Source: 21-14-0-10-47-8 sp966211795
GTDB taxonomy: Bacteria; Bdellovibrionota; Bdellovibrionia; Bdellovibrionales; Bdellovibrionaceae
Length of the DNA: 64,000 bases
Reading direction: 5' to 3'
Assembly: GCA_966211795.1 (NCBI GenBank)
Contig: CBIHNW010000009.1
Coordinates: forward strand, 1-64,000
Positions 53,421 to 60,972 of this stretch are shown piece after piece; within the stretch, counting starts at the first letter, position 1; every line of letters begins with the position of its first letter. The notes beneath the pieces were generated by a model. It was not told where the DNA came from. It searched no databases and saw only the letters and a list, made by a program, of their open reading frames with translations. The translations under genes and the position numbers were made by a program.

Positions 53421-53443
53421 TTGATTTAATCAAACGAACGTTT
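53421..53443. promoter_or_regulatory. Overlapping palindromes in the TetR-COQ4 gap, candidate operator
   Basis: TTGATTTAATCAA (53421-53433) is a perfect palindrome around a central T. It overlaps AAACGAACGTTT (53432-53443), which has AAACG/CGTTT arms and also fits the AAAC-N4-GTTT shape of PsrA-like TetR operators. Both lie 26-48 bp before the COQ4 start. Confidence 0.45.
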
Positions 53444-53468
53444 TATTAATTTTTTCAAGGAGACGCCC

Positions 53469-54164
53469 ATGAGAAATCCAATTTATCTTTTAAAATTTAT
53501 CGGATCGCTGTTCCGCTTGACCCGAAATCTTGAAAATCTCGACTACGTGCTCGAAATGCAGGACGGAATCATGAAGATCGGAAAAAAAGACGAAATTCAG
53601 GCCGTGATTGATCAAATCAAAAAGGAACCCGTCGCGGTGCAAGCCATCGAAAAGCAGTTTCGATTTCCCCGAGATAACGGCCAAGCATTTTTAAAATATT
53701 CACCCGGCACTTTGGGTCACGAGTACGGGCAGTTCTTATTGCGAAACGGAATTTCGCCGGCCAGCTTTCCGGACTATCGCATTCAAAGCGAAGCCGATTA
53801 CATGGTGATGCATTTGTACGAGACCCATGATCTGTGGCACGTGCTGACCGGATATGAAACGGGAATCGAAGAAGAGCTCGAGTTGCAGGCATTCTACATG
53901 TCGCACACACCAGCTTTTCTTCCGGTGTTTATTTGGGTCGCGGCACTTTTGAACACGGTCTTTTTCGCGAACGACAAAAAGAATCTCAGATTGGAATCCC
54001 TGATTCGCGGCTGGCAGCGGGGAAAGAAAGCCAAGAATTTAATCGGAGTCGACTGGAAACAGCACCTCGATCGCCCCTTATCGTTGATTCAATCGGAATT
54101 TCGCTTGGAACAGGAAAGAAAAACCGAGAACTCGATCGCTCCGGCTGCTGAAGCATTTGCATGA
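53469..54164 (+). CDS. coq4: COQ4-family protein
   Basis: Resembles COQ4 of ubiquinone biosynthesis, reported to act in C1 decarboxylation/hydroxylation of the quinone ring. The zinc motif HDxxH-x11-E is present in ETHDLWHVLTGYETGIEEE. Preceding residues SPGTLGHEYGQFLLRNGISP match the family. 231 aa. AAGGAGACGCCC precedes the ATG. It is regulated, by position, by the divergent TetR gene. Most bacteria use Ubi enzymes instead, so the role here is open. Confidence 0.9.
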   Translation: MRNPIYLLKFIGSLFRLTRNLENLDYVLEMQDGIMKIGKKDEIQAVIDQIKKEPVAVQAIEKQFRFPRDNGQAFLKYSPGTLGHEYGQFLLRNGISPASFPDYRIQSEADYMVMHLYETHDLWHVLTGYETGIEEELELQAFYMSHTPAFLPVFIWVAALLNTVFFANDKKNLRLESLIRGWQRGKKAKNLIGVDWKQHLDRPLSLIQSEFRLEQERKTENSIAPAAEAFA

Positions 54165-54167
54165 GTC

Positions 54168-54195
54168 ACTTTCCATCGCGCCAACGATGGAAAGT
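54168..54195 (+). terminator. COQ4 gene terminator
   Basis: A perfect 11-bp stem ACTTTCCATCG / CGATGGAAAGT with loop CGCCAA, 3 bp after the stop codon; the U-tract is short (TTAAA). Confidence 0.5.
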
Positions 54196-54300
54196 TTAAA
54201 CTCAAACTCTGCCTGACATTTTGAAGCCGAAGTCTGAGAAGTCAGAGAGTGTTTTGAAATCTGGATTTCAGAATCAGGCTTCTGAAAAAGCGGCCGGAAG

Positions 54301-54328
54301 AAAAAGGCCCGAAGAATTCCGGGCCTTT
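54301..54328 (-). terminator. Terminator of the pantothenate/CoA operon
   Basis: AAAGGCCCG / CGGGCCTTT stem with an 8-nt loop, followed on the minus strand by TTTTT, lies 10 bp after the panD stop codon. Confidence 0.85.
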
Positions 54329-54338
54329 GCGCAAACAG

Positions 54339-54698
54339 TTACCCGTTGGCGCGAATTTCTTTAGTCTGGTTTTTCTCGTTCACGAAAACGCAGACAGGTT
54401 TGTGATTGTTCGCTTCTTGCTCGGTGTATCCGGCGTAAGCGGCAATGATCACGATATCACCCCGGTGCACATGTCGAGCGGCCGCACCATTCAAACAGAT
54501 CTCGCCTTCTTTGCCCAGGATCACGTAAGTGTGAAAGCGAGCGCCATTATTGCAATTGTAGATATCCACTTGTTCGTACAAGCGAAGGCCCGAGTCTTTG
54601 ATCAATTTAGGACAGATCGAGATCGAACCCTCATATGCTAAATCCGCACCCGTGACCGTGGCTCGATGAATTTTACATTTCAACATATTCAGCGTCAT
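54339..54698 (-). CDS. panD: Aspartate 1-decarboxylase
   Basis: Makes beta-alanine from aspartate for pantothenate. The self-processing site Gly24-Ser25 lies in LAYEGSISI, at exactly the E. coli numbering when translation starts at ATG 54698; that ATG has GAGGTGAT before it. NGAAARHVHRGDIVII and the Tyr in AAYAGYTEQE match the family. 119 aa. Last gene of the operon, 13 bp after coaX, and followed by a strong terminator. Confidence 0.95.
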   Translation of the reverse strand: MTLNMLKCKIHRATVTGADLAYEGSISICPKLIKDSGLRLYEQVDIYNCNNGARFHTYVILGKEGEICLNGAAARHVHRGDIVIIAAYAGYTEQEANNHKPVCVFVNEKNQTKEIRANG

Positions 54699-54711
54699 AT
54701 CATCACCTCTA

Positions 54712-55482
54712 TTAAGAATTCATTTTCAAAGCTTGCATCAGACCTTGCAGAACCAGATCCGGCTGGGTCACATCAAATATTTTTTCTTTATCAAACAACG
54801 AAGAAAAACCGCCCGTGCCGATAATAAAAGGAGTTTCACCTTCGAAGCATTCGTCGGTGATTCGGCGTAAAATTTCACGCATGGTGCCCAAATGACCGAA
54901 ATACAATCCAGATTGAATGCTCTCGATCGTCGATCGGCCCAAAGCTTCTTTCATCGGAACGATTTCCACCGACGGCAGTTTGGCGGTCTGGCTTTCCAAA
55001 GCTTCCATGTTTAAGCGAAGACCTGCCACAATCGATCCTCCCAGGTATTCCTTTTCCTTCGAAATCGCGCAGAAGGTCGTCGCCGTTCCCAGGTCGACGA
55101 TCAGGATGTTTTTCTTCGGATACAAATGGGTCGCCGCGATCGAATTGGCGATGCGATCGGCACCGACTTCGAGCGGGTTGCGGTAATCAATTTTTAAACC
55201 AGTTTTGACCCCGGCCTGAAGCAGGAACGGATTGAGATTAAAATACTTTTTGCAGGCATTCTTTAAAGAATAAACGACATCCGGTACAACTGAGCACATC
55301 ACGATGTGTTTGACCTTGGTCGGATCCATGCCATTTTCGCGCAAGACCGAGCGCAAGAAAATTCCGATTTCGTCCGACGAAGCACCGGTCTTCGAAGTTT
55401 TTCGGAATCTAAATTTTAGATTTTCCTTTTCAAAAACGCCGCCGAAAATCTGGCTGTTACCGACATCCAACGCAAGAATCAT
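54712..55482 (-). CDS. coaX: Type III pantothenate kinase
   Basis: Phosphorylates pantothenate. ASKHA-fold motifs are MILALDVGNSQIFGGVF at the start, MCSVVPDV, the DLGTATTFCAI phosphate loop and GGSIVAGLRLNMEAL. The family GADR segment appears as EVGADRIANSIAA. 256 aa. Type III enzymes need K+ or NH4+ and are not feedback-inhibited by CoA. 4-bp overlap with coaBC. Confidence 0.95.
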   Translation of the reverse strand: MILALDVGNSQIFGGVFEKENLKFRFRKTSKTGASSDEIGIFLRSVLRENGMDPTKVKHIVMCSVVPDVVYSLKNACKKYFNLNPFLLQAGVKTGLKIDYRNPLEVGADRIANSIAATHLYPKKNILIVDLGTATTFCAISKEKEYLGGSIVAGLRLNMEALESQTAKLPSVEIVPMKEALGRSTIESIQSGLYFGHLGTMREILRRITDECFEGETPFIIGTGGFSSLFDKEKIFDVTQPDLVLQGLMQALKMNS

Positions 55483-56756
55483 AAGAGCTCCTTCATCAAA
55501 AATTCTCCGAGATAAAATCCCAGTTCCTGTTTGCCACGCAAATCCTGAGACGACTGGGTCTGGGTGTAGACGTGAAAAATATGTTCAGGCGTCATCTCTG
55601 ACATATCATTTTGCACAACCAGGTCGGCGCCTGAGTGGTCAAACAATTTTCGAACCGCATTTTTTTGTTCGTCTTTGCTTACTCCTGCCGTCAGCTTGAA
55701 GGCAATGACTTTCAAACGGGGATTGCCGGCCATCTGTCGCAATTGATCCACCAGTTTCGGATTTCGTTTAAAATGCAGCACCAGCTCTTGATTCGAAGAC
55801 ATTTTTTTCAAAGATGATTGGACCGGTGAAAAATCACTGACCGCCGCTAAATGCACGACGGCTTGATAAGAGCGATCCTGCAGCAGGCCGTTCAATTCAG
55901 TTTCCAGGCTGGCAAAGCTCGAGAAAGATTTTTTCGCGCAATCCAAGGTCGGTAGCTTGGCATTTTCCGCATGCAAGTAGGTGACATCAAACCCAAAGTT
56001 CGTCAGCGCGTCCGCGATCGATGCCCCGGTGGTGCCAGTGGACTTGTTCGTGATCACACGCACGGGATCAATTGCCTCTTGCGTTCCACCGGACGTCACC
56101 AAAATCTTTGTCGCCGGCTTCGCAGCCTTTCGCAATTCCGCTTTTTCCGATAAACCAGAGCCCGCTGTATCCTGTGATGCCGATTTTTCCGCGGCAGCAG
56201 AGCCCGCGGCTTTTCCCACAAACTTTTCCACTTCCTTTACCATCAGATCGGGCTCGAGCAATCGCCCCCAGCCGACTTCGCCACAAGCCAAAACGCCAGA
56301 GGCCGTTTCCAAAATCTCGATCCCCATTTCGCGAAGACGGCGAATCGAAGTCTGCGTTGCCGGATGCAGGTACATCATCGTGTTCATGGCCGGCGCAATC
56401 AGGTAAGGCTTTTTAAAATCATGAGCTAAAAACTGAGTGGTCAGCAAATCATCACCGACCCCATTGGCGGCCTTGTTGATAAAATTCGCCGTCGCCGGTG
56501 CCGTCAAAATCAAATCCGCCCAGCGAACCAAGTGAATATGATCCATGACATTGCCACTTTCGAACAAATCATGAACGACCGGTCGTCCGGTCAGTCCTTC
56601 CAATGTGGCATTGCCAACAAATTGCAATGCCGAGCGGCTGGCGACGGCTTGCACATCGTACCCCGCCTGCACCAGGCGCGAAACGACCTGACAAGCTTTG
56701 TAGCAGGCGATCGATCCCGACATTTGAAAAAGGATCTTAAATTTGGACATTGTCAA
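55479..56756 (-). CDS. coaBC: Bifunctional phosphopantothenoylcysteine synthetase/decarboxylase
   Basis: Two reactions in one chain. The N-terminal CoaC flavoprotein is residues 1-185, with QMSGSIACYKACQVVS, LILTAPATANFINKAANGVGDDLL and the substrate-clamp Cys in SGVLACGEVGWGRL. The C-terminal CoaB synthetase starts at ILVTSGGTQEAIDPVRVITNKSTG, with LHFKRNPKLVDQLRQM later. Between them is a Ser/Ala/Lys-rich insertion of about 30 residues that is longer than usual. 425 aa; the Met at residue 3 could also start it. It overlaps panC by 20 bp. Confidence 0.95.
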   Translation of the reverse strand: MTMSKFKILFQMSGSIACYKACQVVSRLVQAGYDVQAVASRSALQFVGNATLEGLTGRPVVHDLFESGNVMDHIHLVRWADLILTAPATANFINKAANGVGDDLLTTQFLAHDFKKPYLIAPAMNTMMYLHPATQTSIRRLREMGIEILETASGVLACGEVGWGRLLEPDLMVKEVEKFVGKAAGSAAAEKSASQDTAGSGLSEKAELRKAAKPATKILVTSGGTQEAIDPVRVITNKSTGTTGASIADALTNFGFDVTYLHAENAKLPTLDCAKKSFSSFASLETELNGLLQDRSYQAVVHLAAVSDFSPVQSSLKKMSSNQELVLHFKRNPKLVDQLRQMAGNPRLKVIAFKLTAGVSKDEQKNAVRKLFDHSGADLVVQNDMSEMTPEHIFHVYTQTQSSQDLRGKQELGFYLGEFLMKELL

Positions 56757-57498
56757 TCAGCCTCACTTCGCCAACATGAACGGCGGCAAAACGTCGTCCC
56801 TTCAGATCTTTCACGTAATCGACATTCCAACCTTGTTTTTCAAAGACGGCACGCGCTTCATCCGCTGATGGGGCGGACGTCAAAGTTTTATAAATCAACG
56901 GAGCTTGCTCGCGCTGCTCGGGGGTGAGCCGCACATTGCGCGAGCTCATCGCCAGGCCATCCGTTTCGCGAACCGTCGGTACGGGAACAATATCATAAGG
57001 GAGAAAAAAGGCCTGCACCATTCCACGAATCAACGTCAGCTGCTGAAAATCTTTTTCTCCAAAGTAGGCCGACGTTGGCCGTACCAGATTCAAAAGCTTC
57101 ATGACAACGGTCAAAACGCCATCGAAATGTCCGGGACGATTCTTTCCACAAAGATCCAGACTGAACTCTGTCTCTTGCAGTTTGTATTTGTAGCCATCAG
57201 GGTAAATGGAATCAAAAGTCGGCGCAAAAATAACGTCCACGCGTTGTTTTTCCGCCAACGCCACATCCGCATCCCAAGTGATCGGGTATTTTTCGAAATC
57301 CTTTTTGTCGTTGAATTGGGTGGGGTTCACGTAAATGCTTAAAACCACCAAATCATTTTCACACCGCGCTTTTTCAAGCAGGGTTTCGTGCCCGCGATGA
57401 AGGGCACCCATGGTCGGGACGAAGCCAATCATTTTTTTATGCTCAACCTTTTGTCGCCAAAGCAGCATTTCTTCGGCACTGCGAATGATTTGTGGCAT
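56737..57498 (-). CDS. panC: Pantothenate synthetase (pantoate-beta-alanine ligase)
   Basis: Ligates pantoate and beta-alanine. The HIGH-like ATP motif is GFVPTMGALHRGHETLLEKA at about residue 25. SIYVNPTQFNDKKDFEKYP, STRNV-like MSSRNVRLTPEQR and FGEKDFQQLTLI are all present. 253 aa, slightly shorter than E. coli PanC (283). Its start abuts the panB stop (1-bp overlap) and its end overlaps coaBC by 20 bp. Confidence 0.95.
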   Translation of the reverse strand: MPQIIRSAEEMLLWRQKVEHKKMIGFVPTMGALHRGHETLLEKARCENDLVVLSIYVNPTQFNDKKDFEKYPITWDADVALAEKQRVDVIFAPTFDSIYPDGYKYKLQETEFSLDLCGKNRPGHFDGVLTVVMKLLNLVRPTSAYFGEKDFQQLTLIRGMVQAFFLPYDIVPVPTVRETDGLAMSSRNVRLTPEQREQAPLIYKTLTSAPSADEARAVFEKQGWNVDYVKDLKGRRFAAVHVGEVRLIDNVQI

Positions 57499-58283
57499 CA
57501 GTAGCTCTCTTCCTTGGCCGGAAACCTTTCGGTGACCACGTCGCGATGATATTGATTGAAAGCGTTTTTCAATTCCTCGACACCCTTGAAATAGGTGCGC
57601 AGAAATTTCGGATGAAACTCTTTATTCATGCCCAGCATGTCTTGCAGAACCAAAACCTGGCCATCACAGCCAACCCCGGCACCGATGCCGATCGTGGGGA
57701 TTTTCAAAGCTTTCGAAATTTCGGCCGCCAACGCCGCCGGAACGCATTCGAGCACCAAGGAGAAGCAGCCCGCTTTCTCTAAAGCCAGCGCATCTTTGAA
57801 AATCTCGTCGTGATCTTTTTTCTCTTTGCCTTGAACTTTGAAGCCGCCCAATTGATTGACGGATTGTGGGGTTAGCCCCAAGTGACCCATCACCGGCACG
57901 CCTGAATCCACCGCGTGTCCCACCAGCTCGAGGTTTCCTTTGGCGCCTTCGAGCTTCACCGCATTGGCGCCGGCGCGCATGATCTTGCCGATAGCGTTCA
58001 TGTTGCTAGCGAGATCTTTTCGGTATGACAAAAAGGGCAGATCACCGACGATAAATTTATTTGAAGCCCCACGCGCGACGGCCGCCGTGTGCAAGGCCAT
58101 CAGATTCACGGTGGCATTTAAGGTTGTCGTATGACCGTGCATCACCATGGCCAAACTGTCGCCGACCAACAGGACATCCACCTCTGAATCCGAAAGAATT
58201 CGCGCAAAGCTATAGTCATAGCAAGTGAGCATCGAAATCTTCTGACCCTTTTGTTTTTTGATGGCGAAATCATGAATTTTCAT
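57498..58283 (-). CDS. panB: Ketopantoate hydroxymethyltransferase
   Basis: Adds a hydroxymethyl group from methylene-THF to 2-ketoisovalerate. Mg2+-binding and substrate motifs are KISMLTCYDYSFARIL, VLLVGDSLAMVMHGHTTTLNAT and VKLEGAKGNLE, then GHLGLTPQSVNQLGGFKVQGK and the C-terminal TIGIGAGVGCDGQVLVLQDMLG. 261 aa. Second gene of the operon; starts inside the stop of the DUF2520 gene. Confidence 0.95.
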   Translation of the reverse strand: MKIHDFAIKKQKGQKISMLTCYDYSFARILSDSEVDVLLVGDSLAMVMHGHTTTLNATVNLMALHTAAVARGASNKFIVGDLPFLSYRKDLASNMNAIGKIMRAGANAVKLEGAKGNLELVGHAVDSGVPVMGHLGLTPQSVNQLGGFKVQGKEKKDHDEIFKDALALEKAGCFSLVLECVPAALAAEISKALKIPTIGIGAGVGCDGQVLVLQDMLGMNKEFHPKFLRTYFKGVEELKNAFNQYHRDVVTERFPAKEESY

Positions 58284-59002
58284 AAGTGCCCTTCTAGCTT
58301 TTGTGAAGCTTCGGGAAAGTGAACGGCCACGAAGGCCCGATATATTTTTTGGTAAGCGTCGTTTTCCAAGGCCTGATCATTGCGCACGACGGTCGTTAGA
58401 TCCCGACGTGCAATCGGGCCGGTCAAAGCACCGGTCAGGTCCGCGTCCATGTTTTTAAAAATCTGCTGGCGGTAAGCGGTCTCGATCCCGGCTGGTAGGC
58501 CGATCTCACGCAATCCCTGCGCCATTTTCTGCCACAGCAAGGTCGTAAAGTTCCCGCTCATCACGCACAAGGCATGATAATAAGCTTTCTGCTCAGGCAA
58601 AATGCGATGAATGGAGTTGGGAAGTCCCGGCAAAAGTTCGCTCGCGGATTTTTTTGAAGTCGTGACAAAAGGAATCTGTCGATAAATTTCAGGTTCGTAC
58701 ATGTCGGTCGCAAAGGTCATCAAGGGATGAGCGGACTGGACACCCGCTATTTCCAAAGCGCCAGAAAAGTGAACAACTGTGCCCGAAAAGTCACGCAGCT
58801 GCTCGCGATAAAAGCATTCAATCGCCGAATCTGAAATCAACAAAAGCACATGTGTGCTGGTCGCCAGTCGTTCCCGGAAAAGAGCCAAATCTTGAGATCG
58901 ATCCCAAGTGTGCAAAGCCAAACCAAGTGTATGGAAATAATGGGCAAAATGTCGCGCGGTTCGTCCCGAACCGACAATGAAATACCGCTGATTGTGAAGC
59001 AT
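58280..59002 (-). CDS. DUF2520 Rossmann oxidoreductase, candidate ketopantoate reductase (PanG-like)
   Basis: The N-terminal NAD(P)-binding motif is YFIVGSGRTARHFAHYFHTLG. A Rossmann-like domain carries LLLISDSAIE and VVHFSGALEIAGVQSAHPLMTF. The C-terminal helical DUF2520 domain has YYHALCVMSGNFTTLLWQKMAQGL. It heads the panB-panC-coaBC-coaX-panD operon, in which no panE gene is present. That position and the F420/NADP-type fold suggest it reduces ketopantoate to pantoate, like PanG described in Francisella. Function is inference from fold and context. 240 aa. Confidence 0.7.
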   Translation of the reverse strand: MLHNQRYFIVGSGRTARHFAHYFHTLGLALHTWDRSQDLALFRERLATSTHVLLLISDSAIECFYREQLRDFSGTVVHFSGALEIAGVQSAHPLMTFATDMYEPEIYRQIPFVTTSKKSASELLPGLPNSIHRILPEQKAYYHALCVMSGNFTTLLWQKMAQGLREIGLPAGIETAYRQQIFKNMDADLTGALTGPIARRDLTTVVRNDQALENDAYQKIYRAFVAVHFPEASQKLEGHL

Positions 59003-59082
59003 GGTACCTGTCCTTTCAGATCAAGTCCTGTCGACCCAATTTAGTCCTTTTCAAAAGCATGTCAATAGCCTAAGGATGGCGC

Positions 59083-59811
59083 ATGGGAAAGCGAATTTTT
59101 TGGGTTTTAGTGAGTTTAGTGGCGCTGGCTGGTCTGACAACCATGATTTATTTCGGAATTCAGCCACGGCCGATTTCGAAAATCCAACTGAGCAAATTTG
59201 AAAGTCACACGGTGCTGGCAAATTCATTGCTGCTGCGTTTGCGCGAAGAAATTAAACACAGTCCTGTGCTATTTTTAGGTGTCGATCCCACTCACCCCGA
59301 GCATTACGAAATCTGGCAGGAATTTTTGAAGCAAAATCACGAGCAGGGTTTTGCTTATGATATCCTGGTTCAAGAGCAAGCGCTCGAGACGGATCTGTTT
59401 CCGACCGCCCAAAAGGTTGCCACCAAAGAGGACTTTCCTGTTTTCATGCATGGAATTCAGGCTGCGGTGGGACAAGGGCATCGAGTGGCCGTGATTTTAC
59501 CTCTGATTTATTCTGTGCAGATGATTCGCGGAAACGTGGCTCGCAATTATAACACCCAGGTTCAGTCACCCGAGGTCGCGACAAGCTTCAGTCTGACGGA
59601 CTTTCCGCGCAACCGTGATCAGGAAAAAGACATGAATCATCGATGCATAGTTGAAGGCGTGGATGAGACGGGTTTGGGTCCCTTTGGTTGCATGGTGGTG
59701 CAGACGGCCCGGGCAAACTATCGCAAACATTACGAGCCGGGTGAAGCAGTCGGCTTGGTCAATCAAATCGGTCAGCGCGACTATTTGGTCTTTTATACCA
59801 AAGAAAAGTAA
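59083..59811 (+). CDS. Exported/membrane-anchored hypothetical protein
   Basis: An N-terminal helix (residues 5-25, MGKRIFWVLVSLVALAGL...) anchors or exports a roughly 210-aa domain. Features: LLLRLREEIKHSPVLFLGVDP, VAVILPLIYSVQMIRGNVARN and EKDMNHRCIVEGVDETGLGPFGCMVVQ, with two Cys that could pair. AAGGATGGCGC precedes the ATG. The pattern is globular and beta/alpha-like but not recognised. Divergent from the pan operon with 80 bp between starts. Confidence 0.7.
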   Translation: MGKRIFWVLVSLVALAGLTTMIYFGIQPRPISKIQLSKFESHTVLANSLLLRLREEIKHSPVLFLGVDPTHPEHYEIWQEFLKQNHEQGFAYDILVQEQALETDLFPTAQKVATKEDFPVFMHGIQAAVGQGHRVAVILPLIYSVQMIRGNVARNYNTQVQSPEVATSFSLTDFPRNRDQEKDMNHRCIVEGVDETGLGPFGCMVVQTARANYRKHYEPGEAVGLVNQIGQRDYLVFYTKEK

Positions 59812-59883
59812 TTTTAATGCGGTAAATCCTTGCACTTTTGCAAACACCGTAATGAAGTACGGGAAATGCGAGCAAGGAGGCTC

Positions 59884-60771
59884 ATGAAAACCACGCTTAT
59901 CGCCATTCTATTTTCTATCGTCAGCATCGCTCATGCGAATGTTTCTACGTCTCGACAATACAAAGACGTGACCGATTACATTCACAACCTGGCTAAAAAC
60001 AACCCGCAAACCACCGAACTGTTCACCTTGGGCTTTTCGAATGCCGGAGTTGCCATTGAAGGCCTCAAGATCGGAAACGGCCCGGTTCACAACTTGTTGG
60101 TCGCAACCCATCATGGAAATGAATACGGTTCCACCGAAGTGGCATTGAATTTTGCCGAGTCCTTGGCCGCCAATCCGATCCAAGGTCAGACCATGTTTGT
60201 GATTCCGGTTCTGAACATTGATGGTTACAACGCTCGCCAACGATGGGAGCGCATCAACGGACAGTACATCGATCAGAATCGTGACTATCCAGGACCGTGC
60301 GGAACCGAAGGCCCTTTCAATTCGACCAGCACCAAGGCTTTGGCTGATTTCTTGGTCAAAGAAAACATCGTTGCTTCGGCGACCTTGCACACGTACTGGC
60401 CGGCGGTGGTGTATCCTTGGGGCATTTCCACAAATGATGTTGAGACAGCTTACACACCGACTTTCACGAGTATGGTTCAGGCCGCAACGGCTTCAAACCA
60501 GTACCAAACCGGAAATTCGACCGAGGTCATCTATCCTGCGGACGGTGCCTTCGAAGATTACGCTTTCTGGAAACAAGGTGTGTGGTCGATTCTTTTTGAA
60601 GTGGGCCATTCGCATACACCAAGCGCGAAAGATCTGGACACGTTGGTGAAGGAAAACATTCCTGACATGCGCAAGATGTTCGAAATCGCACCTCAGACCC
60701 GCGCTGAGAATCACGAATTCAAAGGCCACTGCTCTGTTGGTCTCCGCTCTTTAGATCTTCATATCGAATAG
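59884..60771 (+). CDS. Secreted M14-family zinc carboxypeptidase
   Basis: Signal peptide MKTTLIAILFSIVSIAHA (18 residues). Zinc ligands His and Glu are in VATHHGNEYGSTEVAL, with the third His in ATLHTYWPAVVYPWG. The catalytic Glu is in WSILFEVGHSH. The substrate-binding NIDGYNARQRWERINGQYIDQNRDYPG block has Arg residues typical of M14. 295 aa. AAGGAGGCTC precedes the ATG at 59884; the frame extends 18 codons upstream without a signal peptide. Followed by a hairpin terminator. Confidence 0.92.
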   Translation: MKTTLIAILFSIVSIAHANVSTSRQYKDVTDYIHNLAKNNPQTTELFTLGFSNAGVAIEGLKIGNGPVHNLLVATHHGNEYGSTEVALNFAESLAANPIQGQTMFVIPVLNIDGYNARQRWERINGQYIDQNRDYPGPCGTEGPFNSTSTKALADFLVKENIVASATLHTYWPAVVYPWGISTNDVETAYTPTFTSMVQAATASNQYQTGNSTEVIYPADGAFEDYAFWKQGVWSILFEVGHSHTPSAKDLDTLVKENIPDMRKMFEIAPQTRAENHEFKGHCSVGLRSLDLHIE

Positions 60772-60784
60772 TCTTTATTTTCCA

Positions 60785-60823
60785 ACCAGCTCCTGAATCC
60801 GCCTTCGGCGATCAGGAGTTGGT
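60785..60823 (+). terminator. Carboxypeptidase gene terminator
   Basis: A 12-bp stem ACCAGCTCCTGA / TCAGGAGTTGGT with one G-T pair encloses a second small GC hairpin (CGCC-TTC-GGCG), 13 bp after the stop. The U-tract is weak (CCGTAGTTT). Confidence 0.5.
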
Positions 60824-60972
60824 CCGTAGTTTCCGCCACGTAAAAAACTCAAAATCTGAAGCCAACTTGGGAATGGAAATCCTTCACTGTCGTTCCGTCG
60901 TCGAGCACGTCGTTGGCCTTCAAACTGCAATATCCAAGTCCAAATTTGTTCATAACAAATGGGGACTCACAT

